From contig CAZUGO010000010.1 in NCBI GenBank assembly GCA_964619935.1, positions 1-41,480 on the forward strand: a DNA stretch of 41,480 nt. Reading direction: 5' to 3'. A program made the position numbers and the translations under genes. Shown piece after piece: positions 6,795-15,291 of this stretch (within the stretch, counting starts at the first letter, position 1; each line of letters begins with the position of its first letter). Origin of the DNA: CAZUGO01 sp964619935. GTDB lineage: Bacteria > Planctomycetota > Phycisphaerae > UBA1845 > CAIVHJ01. The notes under the pieces were generated by a model. It was not told the DNA's origin and did not search any database. It was given only the letters and a program-made list of their open reading frames with translations.

Positions 6795-7622
6795 ATGAAT
6801 TGGAACGTCCCCGGGCGGTCGGGCATGACCGCCGCCTTGCTGATCTTGGGGTTCTGCGGAATCGCCGCGGCGGACACGGTGGTGACCTTTGACGCCGGCA
6901 CGGCGGGCTGGACCGGCATCGGTGTCATTGAACCCGCGGGCGGCAATCCCGGACGCCATTATCATGTCGTCAACCCCGATACCTTCGGCATCACCATCAC
7001 CAACAACACCAATCCTGAATTCATCGGCGACTACACCGCGACCCCGAGCGTCACGCTGAGCATCGACCTGAAAGTTGAAGACATCAACTTCTTCGGCTCA
7101 CCGGTTTCACGGCCCTGGCTGGTTGATCTGCGGGACTACGATGACCCGGAACCCGGGTATCCCTTCACGTCGGTGTGGTACAAGTTTGCCGACGTCTCGG
7201 AGGCCAACACGCCCGACTGGACCGTCCTCTCGGTGACCATCGACGATACCCGCGCGGCGGCCCTGCCGCCGGGGTGGGGCGGGACCGGCGCCGAGACCGG
7301 GCTGGGCGAACCGATCCTGCCTGCCGACCGGACCTTCAGCGATGTGCTGGCCGGCGTTGATGAAATCGTCTTCACCACCTTCGAGCCGGGGTTCTTCTAC
7401 GGGTTCACCGCGTTCGACCTGCGAATCGACAACATCGCCATCGCCACCGCCGGACCGTGCCCCGCGGATTTGAACCGCGACGGGTCGGTCGATGCCGCCG
7501 ACCTGGCGCTCCTGTTGGGTGGTTGGGGTCCGGGTGTCGGCTTGCCGGCTGACCTCAATTCCGATGGTGCGGTAAACGCCGCCGATCTGGCTTTGTTGCT
7601 CGGTGCCTGGGGTCCGTGCTGA
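6795..7622 (+). CDS. Secreted protein with C-terminal dockerin-like repeats
   Basis: A 275-residue exported protein. A signal peptide covers about residues 1-26 (hydrophobic LLILGFCGIAAA). The body (about 27-215) is rich in beta-strand-forming residues, Gly, Asp and aromatics, and looks like a jelly-roll or carbohydrate-binding-like domain, with no motif that I can name. The C-terminus has two calcium-loop repeats, ADLNRDGSVDAADLALLLGG and ADLNSDGAVNAADLALLLGA, each followed by WGP and ending in Cys. This paired tail is typical of secreted proteins of Phycisphaerae-type planctomycetes and probably serves surface attachment or sorting. AGGAG precedes the ATG. A strong hairpin follows the stop. 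Confidence 0.85.
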   Translation: MNWNVPGRSGMTAALLILGFCGIAAADTVVTFDAGTAGWTGIGVIEPAGGNPGRHYHVVNPDTFGITITNNTNPEFIGDYTATPSVTLSIDLKVEDINFFGSPVSRPWLVDLRDYDDPEPGYPFTSVWYKFADVSEANTPDWTVLSVTIDDTRAAALPPGWGGTGAETGLGEPILPADRTFSDVLAGVDEIVFTTFEPGFFYGFTAFDLRIDNIAIATAGPCPADLNRDGSVDAADLALLLGGWGPGVGLPADLNSDGAVNAADLALLLGAWGPC

Positions 7623-7629
7623 GGTTCAT

Positions 7630-7657
7630 GGGGCGACCGCAGGCCGGCGGTCGCCCC
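7630..7657 (+). terminator. Strong hairpin after the dockerin-tailed gene
   Basis: GGGGCGACCGC (7630-7640) and GCGGTCGCCCC (7647-7657) form a perfect 11-base-pair stem with a six-base loop, starting eight bases after the stop. There is no T-tract, but the stability and position suit a terminator. Confidence 0.65.
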
Positions 7658-7807
7658 GGTTCAGCCTCGCGGGCACCGGACGGCAGCCCTGTGCACAAGT
7701 GTCCGGCCGGCTCCTGCTTCCGGCTGCCGTAGGTTTTCCCTACATCATAAATGGCTGTCTCAGGCCGGTTTCCGGAACCCGGTGCCGGGTCCACGGCGGC
7801 TCTCCCC

Positions 7808-7835
7808 TTGATTTGCCTTGACCCGCGGTCATAAT
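7808..7835 (+). promoter_or_regulatory. Candidate promoter of the TetR regulator
   Basis: TTGATT (7808-7813) and CATAAT (7830-7835) are 16 bases apart. The GTG start lies at 7844, so the transcript would be leaderless or nearly so. The operator-like palindrome at 7819-7831 lies between and overlaps these boxes. Confidence 0.5.
7819..7831. promoter_or_regulatory. TetR operator candidate 1 (TGAC-N5-GTCA)
   Basis: TGACCCGCGGTCA is a perfect palindrome with arms TGACC and GGTCA. It sits in the spacer of the tetR promoter and shares the TGAC-N5-GTCA layout with the site at 8614-8626, as expected for autoregulation. Confidence 0.55.
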
Positions 7836-7843
7836 TCGTCGGC

Positions 7844-8554
7844 GTGGGAACACGCAGTCGCAAAGCACAGGAGCGCCGGGACCGTGAGGCGCTGATCGTG
7901 GCGACAGCCGGGCGCATCGTTCAGCAGAAGGGCTATCTCGGCTTAAACATGAACGACATCGCGGATCGGATTGAGTACTCCAAGGGGACGATTTATCAAC
8001 ATTTTCAAAGTAAGGAAGATCTGCTGGTGGCCCTGGTGGTACAACAACTGGAGCGTCGGCGCCACGTGCTCGAGGTCGGGACCACGTTCCGCGGGGGGTC
8101 ACGGGAACGCATGGTGGCGGTGTGCGAGGCCAACCGCGTGTTCGTCGAGCAGAACCCCGACACCATCGGGAGCATGGCGTTGATTCGTTTGGACTCGATT
8201 CTGCAAAAGGCTTCGGGAAAGCGTCGGGGGTTGCTGACCGAGCTTGAGAGTTCTGCGCTGAATGCCGTAGTCGGCATTGTGCATGACGGATTGGCGCACG
8301 GTGACTTGAACCAGGGGACGGTTGGGGATCCGCAGCACTTGGCCTTCGGGGTCTGGGCCCTGATGTTCGGGGCGGCACCGGCCGCCCATGGCGGCTCGGA
8401 CGTCGGCCCCTGGGGAATCCGCGAACCCGGGGTCGCGGCGAGCGCCAGCCTGGACCGCCTGCTGGACGGTTTCGCCTGGCAGCCGCTCTCCGGGAGCCAT
8501 GATTTCGCCCAAACCCGCCGGCGGGTGCGCGAGCAACTTGCCTTCCTGAACTAA
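7844..8554 (+). CDS. TetR/AcrR-family transcriptional regulator
   Basis: A 236-residue repressor with GTG start. The N-terminal DNA-binding domain is clear: a helix with IVATAGRIVQQKGYLGLNMN, then the helix-turn-helix IADRIEYSKGTIYQHFQSKE (about 40-59). The larger C-terminal domain, which binds an inducer, is poorly conserved as usual. TetR proteins bind a small molecule and release palindromic operators. Matching palindromes lie just upstream of this gene and just downstream of it, before a small lipoprotein gene. The inducer cannot be read from sequence. No exporter lies directly beside it, so regulation of an efflux pump is not supported by the neighbours. Confidence 0.92.
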   Translation: MGTRSRKAQERRDREALIVATAGRIVQQKGYLGLNMNDIADRIEYSKGTIYQHFQSKEDLLVALVVQQLERRRHVLEVGTTFRGGSRERMVAVCEANRVFVEQNPDTIGSMALIRLDSILQKASGKRRGLLTELESSALNAVVGIVHDGLAHGDLNQGTVGDPQHLAFGVWALMFGAAPAAHGGSDVGPWGIREPGVAASASLDRLLDGFAWQPLSGSHDFAQTRRRVREQLAFLN

Positions 8555-8604
8555 CGCCGGAGGACCCCGATGAGCCTGGTACGCAGCCGATATTGTGACC
8601 GGGA

Positions 8605-8628
8605 GTCATAAAATGACAAATAGTCATT
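8605..8628. promoter_or_regulatory. TetR operator candidate 2, three alternating half-sites
   Basis: GTCAT (8605-8609), ATGAC (8613-8617) and GTCATT (8623-8628) alternate in orientation. They form two overlapping perfect palindromes: GTCAT-AAA-ATGAC and AATGAC-AAATA-GTCATT. The second contains TGAC-N5-GTCA, the same pattern as the site in the tetR promoter. It lies 50 bases after tetR and about 50 bases before the lipoprotein start, so it probably controls that gene. Confidence 0.6.
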
Positions 8629-8679
8629 AGATCTGGTCTGCCGCGGTCCGGTGCGGCCGCGGCGAGTAGGAGAACAACC

Positions 8680-8901
8680 GTGACGCGCGTAATGATGAGA
8701 CGGGCGAGCCTGGTGCTCGCCATGCTGGTGGTTGGGGTGAGTGGGTGCGGTGTGCTTGAGCACTTGGTGTTGGATCCGGCCCGGCTGGCGGCTGAGGAGT
8801 CAGTTAAAGGGGTGGTGCGGCAGGCGGTGACCGATGCCATCGAGCAGTTGGACCCGATTCCGCTGTTCGGTCCTTTGTTGGATGAGATCCCCAGCCCATG
8901 A
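8680..8901 (+). CDS. Small lipoprotein of unknown function
   Basis: A 73-residue protein with a GTG start preceded by AGGAG. The signal peptide (MTRVMMRRASLVLAMLVVGVSGC) ends in a lipobox-like VSGC, so Cys23 is the likely lipidated residue. The mature part is about 50 residues, amphipathic and acidic, with Pro-rich turns near the end (DPIPLFGPLLDEIPSP). It is close behind tetR and its operator-like palindromes, so it may be the regulator's target. No family recognised. Confidence 0.7.
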   Translation: MTRVMMRRASLVLAMLVVGVSGCGVLEHLVLDPARLAAEESVKGVVRQAVTDAIEQLDPIPLFGPLLDEIPSP

Positions 8902-9493
8902 GGACCCTGAGCCACGCTCCGCCGCGGGAGGTGCGACACTTGTCGGCCACTGGTTGCCCTCCCGTGGCGGCTTTGGCGATCGCGGTGCGAATGGGTCTGG
9001 GTTCTCTGCAGCGGGTCTCGCGACCAGGCGATGCGCTTGCTGCGGACCCTCGGCGGCGTTGTCGCGTTCAGGGTGGCGACCGGGACGCCGGGGGTACCGG
9101 CGTTGCTGACAGGTTGTCCGGAGGTTCCAAGGGGCACGCGGACCTGGGATTGCAGCCGTGCGGTTCGCCCCGCAGCGGCGAGTGGAGGCGCGTGCTCCGG
9201 GTGACCCGGAATGGGGGATTGGCGATGGGAGATCAAGGACCATGTTGTTCACACGACCGCTGGCGCAGATCTTGGGGCATGTTGTGGCTGTTTGGCTTGA
9301 TGCTTGCAAGCATCGGATGCGGGTGTTTGTGACTCGCTGCCGGCGGTCGGCTCCGGATCTTGCGCCATGGTGCACCAGGCGACGAACTGTGGAGCAGTAG
9401 GTCCGGGTGTTGCTTCCGGGGGGGCCCACGGGCTCGCCTCAGCCCCGCGAGGTCCTCGGAAGCGCGCCCGACCTTGGGCCGCTGCGATTTTAG
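8902..9493. other. 590-bp stretch without a well-supported gene
   Basis: The only hints are a 17-codon frame at 9279-9332 reading like a lipoprotein signal (MLWLFGLMLASIGCGCL, then stop) and an overlapping 52-residue frame from 9242. Either could be a relic of a second small lipoprotein gene. No hairpin or promoter is clear. Confidence 0.4.
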
Positions 9494-10324
9494 CTAACTG
9501 CGATAGGGGTCGGACACGTAGCTGCGGTAGGCTACCAGCACGGCGATGGCGATGGGCAGTCCGACCAGCAGCACTTGCAGGGCGGCGAGCTTTTGCCGGC
9601 GGCGGCCGGTCCGGGGTGCGGGGGCCAGCCACAGCAGCACCGGAGCCACAGCCAGAAGCACCGCACTAACCGGCGGCATGTCGCCGTAGAAGAAACCACC
9701 GATCCACAATCCGGCCAGCACGACGATGGCGACCGTCAGGCCACCGGGGGCCACATCCGGCAGGCGGACCACCAGGGACAACAGCCAGCAGACGCCCAAC
9801 GCAACGGCGAGCATTGCGGCGATTTGGGCGAACTTCATGAAGCCGGAGAACAGTTCCACGGCGGCGGTCCCTGAAGCCAGGAGCGTCAATGGGAGCAGAA
9901 TCCGTGGCATGCGGTGGGTGCGCTGCTCCACGATGATCCAACACAGGGTGGTCCCGCCCAAGAGCGCTGCTGGAAACATCCAGCGTTGCGGCCCCTGCCA
10001 GTGGGCGGTGTGCAGGGGTTTCAGCAGCAGCCAGATCAAGGCCGCGGTCAGCATCAGCCGCAAGGTCCACCGCAGTGCCGGTCGCGTCTTGCCGGCATCC
10101 TCCACGGTGCCGAGGATGGCCGCCGCGATGGCAAAGTGCGGCAGCCAGGCGCTGGATTCCGCGGGCGGCAGCCCGGGCCAGCCGCGGACGACCATCAGGC
10201 CCGCCAGCAGTCCGCCGCCGACCGCCAGGGCCAGCCCGCGCAACCCGACCGGACGGCAGAGCAGGGCCGCAGCCGCGGCAGTCACGGCCGTGAGGACGGT
10301 CCCCAGGATGACGGTTGTCTGCAT
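9494..10324 (-). CDS. Polytopic membrane protein of unknown function
   Basis: A 276-residue protein made almost entirely of hydrophobic segments, about eight or nine, separated by short loops. A basic loop (RTGRRRQK) lies before the last one. Few charged residues lie inside the membrane segments, and I see no transport or enzyme motif. It follows yceI by 24 bases on the same strand and may be the last gene of a PPIase-yceI operon. Codon use and composition match its neighbours. I do not recognise the family. Confidence 0.7.
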   Translation of the reverse strand: MQTTVILGTVLTAVTAAAAALLCRPVGLRGLALAVGGGLLAGLMVVRGWPGLPPAESSAWLPHFAIAAAILGTVEDAGKTRPALRWTLRLMLTAALIWLLLKPLHTAHWQGPQRWMFPAALLGGTTLCWIIVEQRTHRMPRILLPLTLLASGTAAVELFSGFMKFAQIAAMLAVALGVCWLLSLVVRLPDVAPGGLTVAIVVLAGLWIGGFFYGDMPPVSAVLLAVAPVLLWLAPAPRTGRRRQKLAALQVLLVGLPIAIAVLVAYRSYVSDPYRS

Positions 10325-10348
10325 GGTGCTCCCGCGACGCCCGAGCGA

Positions 10349-10930
10349 CTAGCGGCGAATGCCTTCCAGGCTGACGGTCACGCGGACCTCGTCGCCCAGG
10401 CCATCGAGATAGCCGGTCATTCCGAACTCGCTGCGCTTGATGGTGAACACGCCTTCGAACCCACGGGCGTACCCCCCGCGAACTTCGCCCGCACCGGTGT
10501 GCTCCAGGGCGACGGTGATCGGCAGGCTGACGCCGTGGAGGTTCAGCGTACCGATCATCTCGAAGTGATCGGGTGCGGTGCTCTTGACCTTGCTGCTCTT
10601 GAAGGTGATGGTCGGAAACTCGACGGCGTTGAAGAAATCGGGGCTCTTGAGGTGCTTGTCGCGGCCCGGGTTGTTGGAGTCGATGCTGTCGGTCTCGATG
10701 GTGACGTCAAAGCCGAGGTTGGCCGCATCGGGATCAAAGGTGAAGGTTCCGGCGATCTTGTTGAACCGGCCGTGGAAGTACGAGACGTTCGAGTGCTTGA
10801 CCCGGAACACGACGCTGGAGTGCACCGGATCGATCCGGTAGGTTTCGGCTGCGGGAGGGGCTGATCGGACGGCCAATGGGGCTGCGGCGGCCAGGGCCGC
10901 GGCGGCCGACCACAGGATTCGAGTGCGCAT
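10349..10930 (-). CDS. YceI-family periplasmic lipid-binding protein
   Basis: A 193-residue protein with a signal peptide (about 1-23, ending RSA). The mature part is a YceI lipocalin-like beta-barrel: it starts with YRIDPVHSSVVFRVKHSNVS and has FHGRFNKIAGTFTFD, the ITFKSSKV strand and the closing EVRVTVSLEG. Family members bind isoprenoid quinone-like lipids in the periplasm. Some respond to stress or acid. AAAGGAG precedes the ATG by five bases, so the longer frame to 11161 is rejected. It lies 71 bases after the PPIase fusion gene on the same strand. Confidence 0.93.
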   Translation of the reverse strand: MRTRILWSAAAALAAAAPLAVRSAPPAAETYRIDPVHSSVVFRVKHSNVSYFHGRFNKIAGTFTFDPDAANLGFDVTIETDSIDSNNPGRDKHLKSPDFFNAVEFPTITFKSSKVKSTAPDHFEMIGTLNLHGVSLPITVALEHTGAGEVRGGYARGFEGVFTIKRSEFGMTGYLDGLGDEVRVTVSLEGIRR

Positions 10931-11001
10931 GGTTGCTCCTTTCAGGGGGTTGGATGCAAAGGTGCCGGCCCGCCCACGCGGGCCGGCGACTTGCCGCCGG
11001 T

Positions 11002-12117
11002 TCAGGGGGCCGGAACAATCTCCAGCAGCTCGACATCGAAGCACAAGGTTGCGTTGGGGGCGATGTGGGGTGGTCGGCCTTTCGCACCGTAGGCCAGGTC
11101 GCCGGGGATGATCAGCTTGCGCTTGCCCCCGACCTTCATCATGCCGACCCCTTCGGTCCATCCGCGGATGACGCCGTTGAGTCTGAAGCGGGCCGGCTTG
11201 CCACCGGGATGATCATGGGAGCTGTCGAACTTGGTGCCGTCCATCAGCCAGCCGGTGTAGTGTACCACCACCGTATCCTCCGGTTTGGGGCTGGCTCCGG
11301 CGCCTTCGCTGATCACCACGTATTTCAGGCCTGACGGGGTGCTGCTGGCCTTGTCGGCCGCTGCCTCGATCTCGGCTTGGACCGCTGCCTTGGCATCGGC
11401 GATTGCCTTCTTCTCGGCTTCGACCTGGGCCCAGAAGGCACTGCGGGCGGCGTCGGCTTTGGCTTGGGCCTGGGTCTCATCGAAGGGGCTGATCAACGTC
11501 ACCGACTTGATGATCACCGGTTCGACGGGCACCGCCTTGCCCAAGGCCCGCAGCTTGTCGTGGGCCTGCACCGGTGTGTCCTTGATGGTGTCGACCACTT
11601 CCAGGCCCTCAACCACCTTGCCGAAGACGGCGTAGCCGAAGCCGTCCGCCTGCGGTTGATCCAACCGGGGGTTGTCGGCGACGTTGATGAAGAACTGCGA
11701 CGTGGCCGAGTTAGCCGCCTCGAGCTTCTTGTCGCTCTCCATGCCTCGCTGCCAGCCTTGGCGGGCCATGGCGATGCTGCCGCGGACGTTGGACAGCCCA
11801 TTGCCCGACTCGTTCTCGATGCCCGGTCGCAGTCCGTCGGTCTTGTTGTCCAGTTCGGGGGTAAACCCGCCGCCCTGGATCATGAACTCGGCCTTGACCC
11901 GGTGAAAGACCAAGCCGTTGTAATACCCGTCGGTGGCATAGCGGTGAAAGTTCACGACCGTGATCGGGGCTTTCTCGGCGTCCAGTTCCAGTACGAAGCT
12001 GCCCAGTGACGTTTCCATGCGATAGCGCGGATGCAGCGGATTGGCGTCCGCCGCCGACTGGGCAGGCACCAAGCCGGCGGATACCGACCAAGCCACCGTG
12101 ATCCATAAGAAGTTCAT
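11002..12117 (-). CDS. Secreted dual-family prolyl isomerase (cyclophilin-FKBP fusion)
   Basis: A 371-residue exported protein. A signal peptide covers about 1-20. A cyclophilin domain covers about 30-190, with the active-site segments FHRVKAEFMIQGGG, GSIAMAR, SATSQFFINVADNP and GYAVFGKVVEGLEVVD. An Ala/Lys/Glu-rich helical linker follows (about 200-250). The last 115 residues are an FKBP domain with TVVVHYTGWLMDGTKFDSS, the VIRGWTEGVGMMKVGGKRKL segment and IPGDLAYGAKG. Both folds catalyse peptidyl-prolyl isomerisation and here act on exported proteins. AAAGGA precedes the ATG at 12117. Fusions of both folds are known in some bacteria and protists but are uncommon. A candidate promoter lies about 75 bases upstream. 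Confidence 0.93.
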   Translation of the reverse strand: MNFLWITVAWSVSAGLVPAQSAADANPLHPRYRMETSLGSFVLELDAEKAPITVVNFHRYATDGYYNGLVFHRVKAEFMIQGGGFTPELDNKTDGLRPGIENESGNGLSNVRGSIAMARQGWQRGMESDKKLEAANSATSQFFINVADNPRLDQPQADGFGYAVFGKVVEGLEVVDTIKDTPVQAHDKLRALGKAVPVEPVIIKSVTLISPFDETQAQAKADAARSAFWAQVEAEKKAIADAKAAVQAEIEAAADKASSTPSGLKYVVISEGAGASPKPEDTVVVHYTGWLMDGTKFDSSHDHPGGKPARFRLNGVIRGWTEGVGMMKVGGKRKLIIPGDLAYGAKGRPPHIAPNATLCFDVELLEIVPAP

Positions 12118-12192
12118 CGGAGATCCTTTCATCAGGGCAAAATCCAGCAACACACCGACCATGCGCCTGTGGCGCTGCGCGGTAAAAACATG

Positions 12193-12221
12193 AATGTAGC
12201 GAAAGGAGTGCAGCGGGGCAA
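12193..12221 (-). promoter_or_regulatory. Candidate promoter of the PPIase-yceI genes
   Basis: Read on the minus strand, TTGCCC (12221-12216) and TACATT (12198-12193) are separated by 17 bases. The start codon is at 12117, giving a leader of about 70 bases. Confidence 0.4.
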
Positions 12222-12390
12222 ACCGGGGGGTGGGCCGTCTGCGAACCGCCCCGAGGTGGACCGCGGGTCCGGGGGCGCCGCGTCGGCGAGGCGCTCCAAG
12301 CCCATCCTTGCCGCCCTGTGGAAACCGGTGGTCTCCGGGGGCGGGTTCGCATCCTTCCGGCGCGGCGACCGCCCCCCGGGAGGATGCCCG

Positions 12391-13332
12391 CTAGAAGTCC
12401 TTCCGCGAAAACCGCCAGGCGGCCAGCAGCAGCACGACGGCTTCGAAGAGCAGCGACGAGCCGACGCTGTAGTACCAGGGAATCTCGAGCATGCGGCGCT
12501 CGTGGGCCATCAGGTAGCGCTTCTCTTCCACGGTCATCAGGCGCTCATCGTCGAGTCCTTGTTCAATGATCTCCAGTTCATCTGTGCCGGTCAGCCCCTT
12601 CATGAGCCGCGGGATGTCGCCGGTCTTGGGCAGCAACCAGCGCACCACCGCCGTCGCGGTCCGCAGCCGTTGCCACTGGCTCATGCGCAGGTCGCCCTGC
12701 GTGTACTCGTAGGCGGTCTGAGCCGCGAAGATCACCAGGAACCACACGGCCACGGTCAGCAGGAAACTGGCCATGGCGCTGCGCGTCCAGATTCCGAAGG
12801 CCACACACATGCAGAACAGGTAGCTGAACAACAGGATGATCAGCGGCACCGCCCACAGCAGCCCCGGAAACCACTCCTTCCAGCGCCAGCCGACCACCAC
12901 GAACAGCAGCACCACGAACACCGCCGACTGGATGGCGATGAAGAACAGCCCGCCGACGTACTTGGCGAAAAACAGGCTCCAGCGCGACAGCGGGCGGGCC
13001 AGGACCGAATCGATGGTGCCGCGTTCGGTGAGGCTGGGGAAGATCCCGGCGGTGGCCACCAACCCCAGGAGGCACACGATCCACCCCACGTACCAGTCCA
13101 CGAACAAGTGGTTCAGAATCATGCCGATGATCGCCCGGTAGTCGGGGTGGGCGGTGGACAGCGGGGCGTTGGGCATGCGGTACCAGCCGAAGAACAGTTC
13201 GATGCCCTGGTCGTCGAAACCGATGCAGGCCACGGCGGAGGCCAGAAACAGCGACAGCAGCAGGTTGATCCAGAACAGCTTCTTATCGATGGATTCGCGT
13301 AGGGTGTCGACGATCAGCGCCCAGGCCTGCAT
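12391..13332 (-). CDS. ABC-2-type transporter permease
   Basis: A 313-residue membrane protein with about six hydrophobic segments, a large loop after the first one and the ABC-2 feature ERGTIDSVLARPLSRWSLFFAKY just before the second group of helices. The long polar stretch near the C-terminus (about 225-280) separates the last helix. It starts with ATG at 13332, one base after the ATPase stop, so the two subunits are translated together. The complex should export a substrate through the inner membrane. The substrate is not visible from sequence; the domain type is shared by systems for drugs, copper maturation and polysaccharides. Confidence 0.88.
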   Translation of the reverse strand: MQAWALIVDTLRESIDKKLFWINLLLSLFLASAVACIGFDDQGIELFFGWYRMPNAPLSTAHPDYRAIIGMILNHLFVDWYVGWIVCLLGLVATAGIFPSLTERGTIDSVLARPLSRWSLFFAKYVGGLFFIAIQSAVFVVLLFVVVGWRWKEWFPGLLWAVPLIILLFSYLFCMCVAFGIWTRSAMASFLLTVAVWFLVIFAAQTAYEYTQGDLRMSQWQRLRTATAVVRWLLPKTGDIPRLMKGLTGTDELEIIEQGLDDERLMTVEEKRYLMAHERRMLEIPWYYSVGSSLLFEAVVLLLAAWRFSRKDF

Positions 13333-13333
13333 G

Positions 13334-14266
13334 TCAGGTGTCCTCGCTGCGGCCGGCGGCATCCAGGAACACGTCCTCCAGGGACCAGCGTTTCTGTTGG
13401 ACCGACTCGATCAGAATGTCACTGGCCCGCAAGGCGTCGATGATTCGGTTGAGCGCCGCGGTGTCGTTGCGCTTGATTCGGATCGCCCGGTGGTCCAACT
13501 CGCCGCCGAGTTCGCGGATGGTCGCGGCGACGGCATCCGCCGGCTGGGTCGTGGTGATCTGGTAGGTGCTGGTGTGGGCGGTAAGCTGGTCGAGGGTGCC
13601 CTGGCGGGTGACCTGGCCATCGACCAGCACGGCGACCCGGTCGCAGATCATCTCCAACTCGCTGAGGATGTGGGAATTGATGAACGCCGTGCGCCCGGAG
13701 TGCCGCAGCTCCTGGAGGATTTCGCGAATCTGGCGGCGGCCGAGGGGATCGATGCCGTCAGTCGGTTCGTCGAGCAACACCAGCTCGGGTTCGTGCAGCA
13801 AGGCCTGGGCAATGCCGACGCGCTGCAACATGCCCTTCGAATACTCGCGAAGGCGGGTGCCCGCCCACTTGCTCAGGCCCAGGCGGTCCAGCCAGTACGC
13901 CCGGCGGCGGCGGCGCTCGCGGCGCGGCAGTTTGGACAGGGCCCCGTAGAAATCCAGGACCTGGCCGCCGGTGAGGTACGACGGAAACCGCCGGCCCTCG
14001 GGCAGGTAACCGACCCGTCGCAGGGTGGCGATGTGCCCCAGCGGTTGGCCCAGCAGCGTGCCGCAGGCCCGGTCCGGGCGCACCACCGTCATCATGATCT
14101 TGACCAGGGTGCTCTTGCCCGCGCCGTTGGGGCCCAGCAGCCCGAAAACCTCGCCGCCGCCGACGCGAATGGCCACGCCTCGCAGGGCGCGAATCTTGCG
14201 GTTGTAGGTCTTGTGGACTTCCTGGAGATCGATCACCCAGCCGTTCGGTTCCATCGGCGGCATCAT
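13334..14266 (-). CDS. ABC transporter ATP-binding protein
   Basis: A 310-residue ATPase. The Walker A motif is GPNGAGKST (about residue 44-52). The signature is the variant YSKGMLQR typical of ABC-2 exporters, the Walker B motif is LVLLDEPTDGIDP and the switch histidine is in INSHIL. The last 90 residues form the C-terminal extension found in exporters of the NatA/CcmA/Nos type. Start candidates are the paired ATGs at 14266 and a later one at 14254; none has a strong Shine-Dalgarno site. It is coupled to the permease that follows. Confidence 0.93.
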   Translation of the reverse strand: MMPPMEPNGWVIDLQEVHKTYNRKIRALRGVAIRVGGGEVFGLLGPNGAGKSTLVKIMMTVVRPDRACGTLLGQPLGHIATLRRVGYLPEGRRFPSYLTGGQVLDFYGALSKLPRRERRRRRAYWLDRLGLSKWAGTRLREYSKGMLQRVGIAQALLHEPELVLLDEPTDGIDPLGRRQIREILQELRHSGRTAFINSHILSELEMICDRVAVLVDGQVTRQGTLDQLTAHTSTYQITTTQPADAVAATIRELGGELDHRAIRIKRNDTAALNRIIDALRASDILIESVQQKRWSLEDVFLDAAGRSEDT

Positions 14267-14313
14267 AACAAAGCAGGATGACGGTGACGAGTCAGGGCGG
14301 CGGACCGTGGTGC

Positions 14314-14339
14314 AGCGCTCCCTTTTCGATTGGAGCACT
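14314..14339 (-). terminator. Hairpin between miaA and the ABC genes
   Basis: On the minus strand AGTGCTCC and GGAGCGCT form an eight-pair stem with one G-U pair and a ten-base loop, starting 14 bases after the miaA stop. No T-tract follows it. Confidence 0.3.
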
Positions 14340-14352
14340 ACGCATCGGGGTT

Positions 14353-15291
14353 CTATTGGCGGCGGTCGGCATACCAGTCGCCCAGGCGGTCCGCCACGCG
14401 GTCGGGCGGATCATCCGGGTCCAGATCCAACCAGGTGACGGCGGGAAACCGCCGGAACCAGGTGCGCTGCGACTTGGCCAACTGGCGGGTCCGGATCTTA
14501 ATCTGCTCCACGGCCTCTGCCAGGGGCAGGGTTCCGCGGACGTGATCGATCAGCTCCCGATAGCCGACGGCTTGGGCGGCGGCTCTGGACAGCGGCCGTT
14601 CGCCGGCGAGCAGCCCGCGGACTTCGTCGAGCCAGCCGTCCTGCATCATCCGCCGCACCCGGGCGTTGATCCGACGGCTCTGCTCGTCCTTGTCGCGGCG
14701 AAGCCCCGCGAAGCGGCAGTCGTAGCGCCGTGCGCCTGCGGCCCACTGGGTCTGCATCTGCGAAATCGGGAGTCCCGAGCGCTCGAAGACTTCCAGGGCC
14801 CGCTCCACCCGGCGGTAATCGTTCGGATGGATGCGGGCGGCGGCTTCGGGATCGATGCGCTGCAGTTCGGCGTGCAGCCGCTCGGTGCCGTGGGTCTCGG
14901 CCCGCCGGCGGAGCTGTTCGCGAAACGCCGGATCTTCTCCGGGGCCTTCGAACAGTCCCTCGGCCAGACCCTTGAGGTACAGGGCGGTGCCCCCGACCAC
15001 CACCACCGGTCGGCGGCGTCCGTGAATCTCCTGGATGGCCTGGTCCGCCAGGGCGACGTAGCGGGCCACGCTGAATTCTTCCCACGGTTCCACGACATCG
15101 ACCAGGTGATGGGGCACCGCCGCCAGTTGGCGGTCGGACGGCTTGGCGGTCCCGATATTCATCCGCCGATAGACTTTCATGGAATCGCAGACCACGAGTT
15201 CGCCGCCGATCCGGCGGGCCAGCTCGAATCCGGCGGAAGACTTCCCGCAGGCCGTGCAGCCGATCACGAAGGTCAGGTTCAAGGTGCTCAT
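14353..15291 (-). CDS. miaA: tRNA dimethylallyltransferase
   Basis: A 312-residue enzyme that adds a dimethylallyl group to A37 of tRNAs reading codons that begin with U. The P-loop is GCTACGKS (about 11-18). The conserved CDSMKVYRRMNIGTAKP (about 35-51) carries the catalytic Asp-Ser, and VVVVGGTALYLKGLAEGL and the HPNDYRRVERALEVFE region follow. QAVGYRELIDH and the RTRQLAKSQRTWFRRF segment complete the family pattern. The length is normal. It is a single-copy housekeeping gene and so a useful phylogenetic marker for this window. Confidence 0.97.
   Translation of the reverse strand: MSTLNLTFVIGCTACGKSSAGFELARRIGGELVVCDSMKVYRRMNIGTAKPSDRQLAAVPHHLVDVVEPWEEFSVARYVALADQAIQEIHGRRRPVVVVGGTALYLKGLAEGLFEGPGEDPAFREQLRRRAETHGTERLHAELQRIDPEAAARIHPNDYRRVERALEVFERSGLPISQMQTQWAAGARRYDCRFAGLRRDKDEQSRRINARVRRMMQDGWLDEVRGLLAGERPLSRAAAQAVGYRELIDHVRGTLPLAEAVEQIKIRTRQLAKSQRTWFRRFPAVTWLDLDPDDPPDRVADRLGDWYADRRQ

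Noticed and set aside
9242..9400. A 52-residue plus-strand gene after the TetR-linked lipoprotein
   Set aside because: The ribosome site is badly placed, the composition is random-looking and an overlapping frame looks more like a broken lipoprotein signal.
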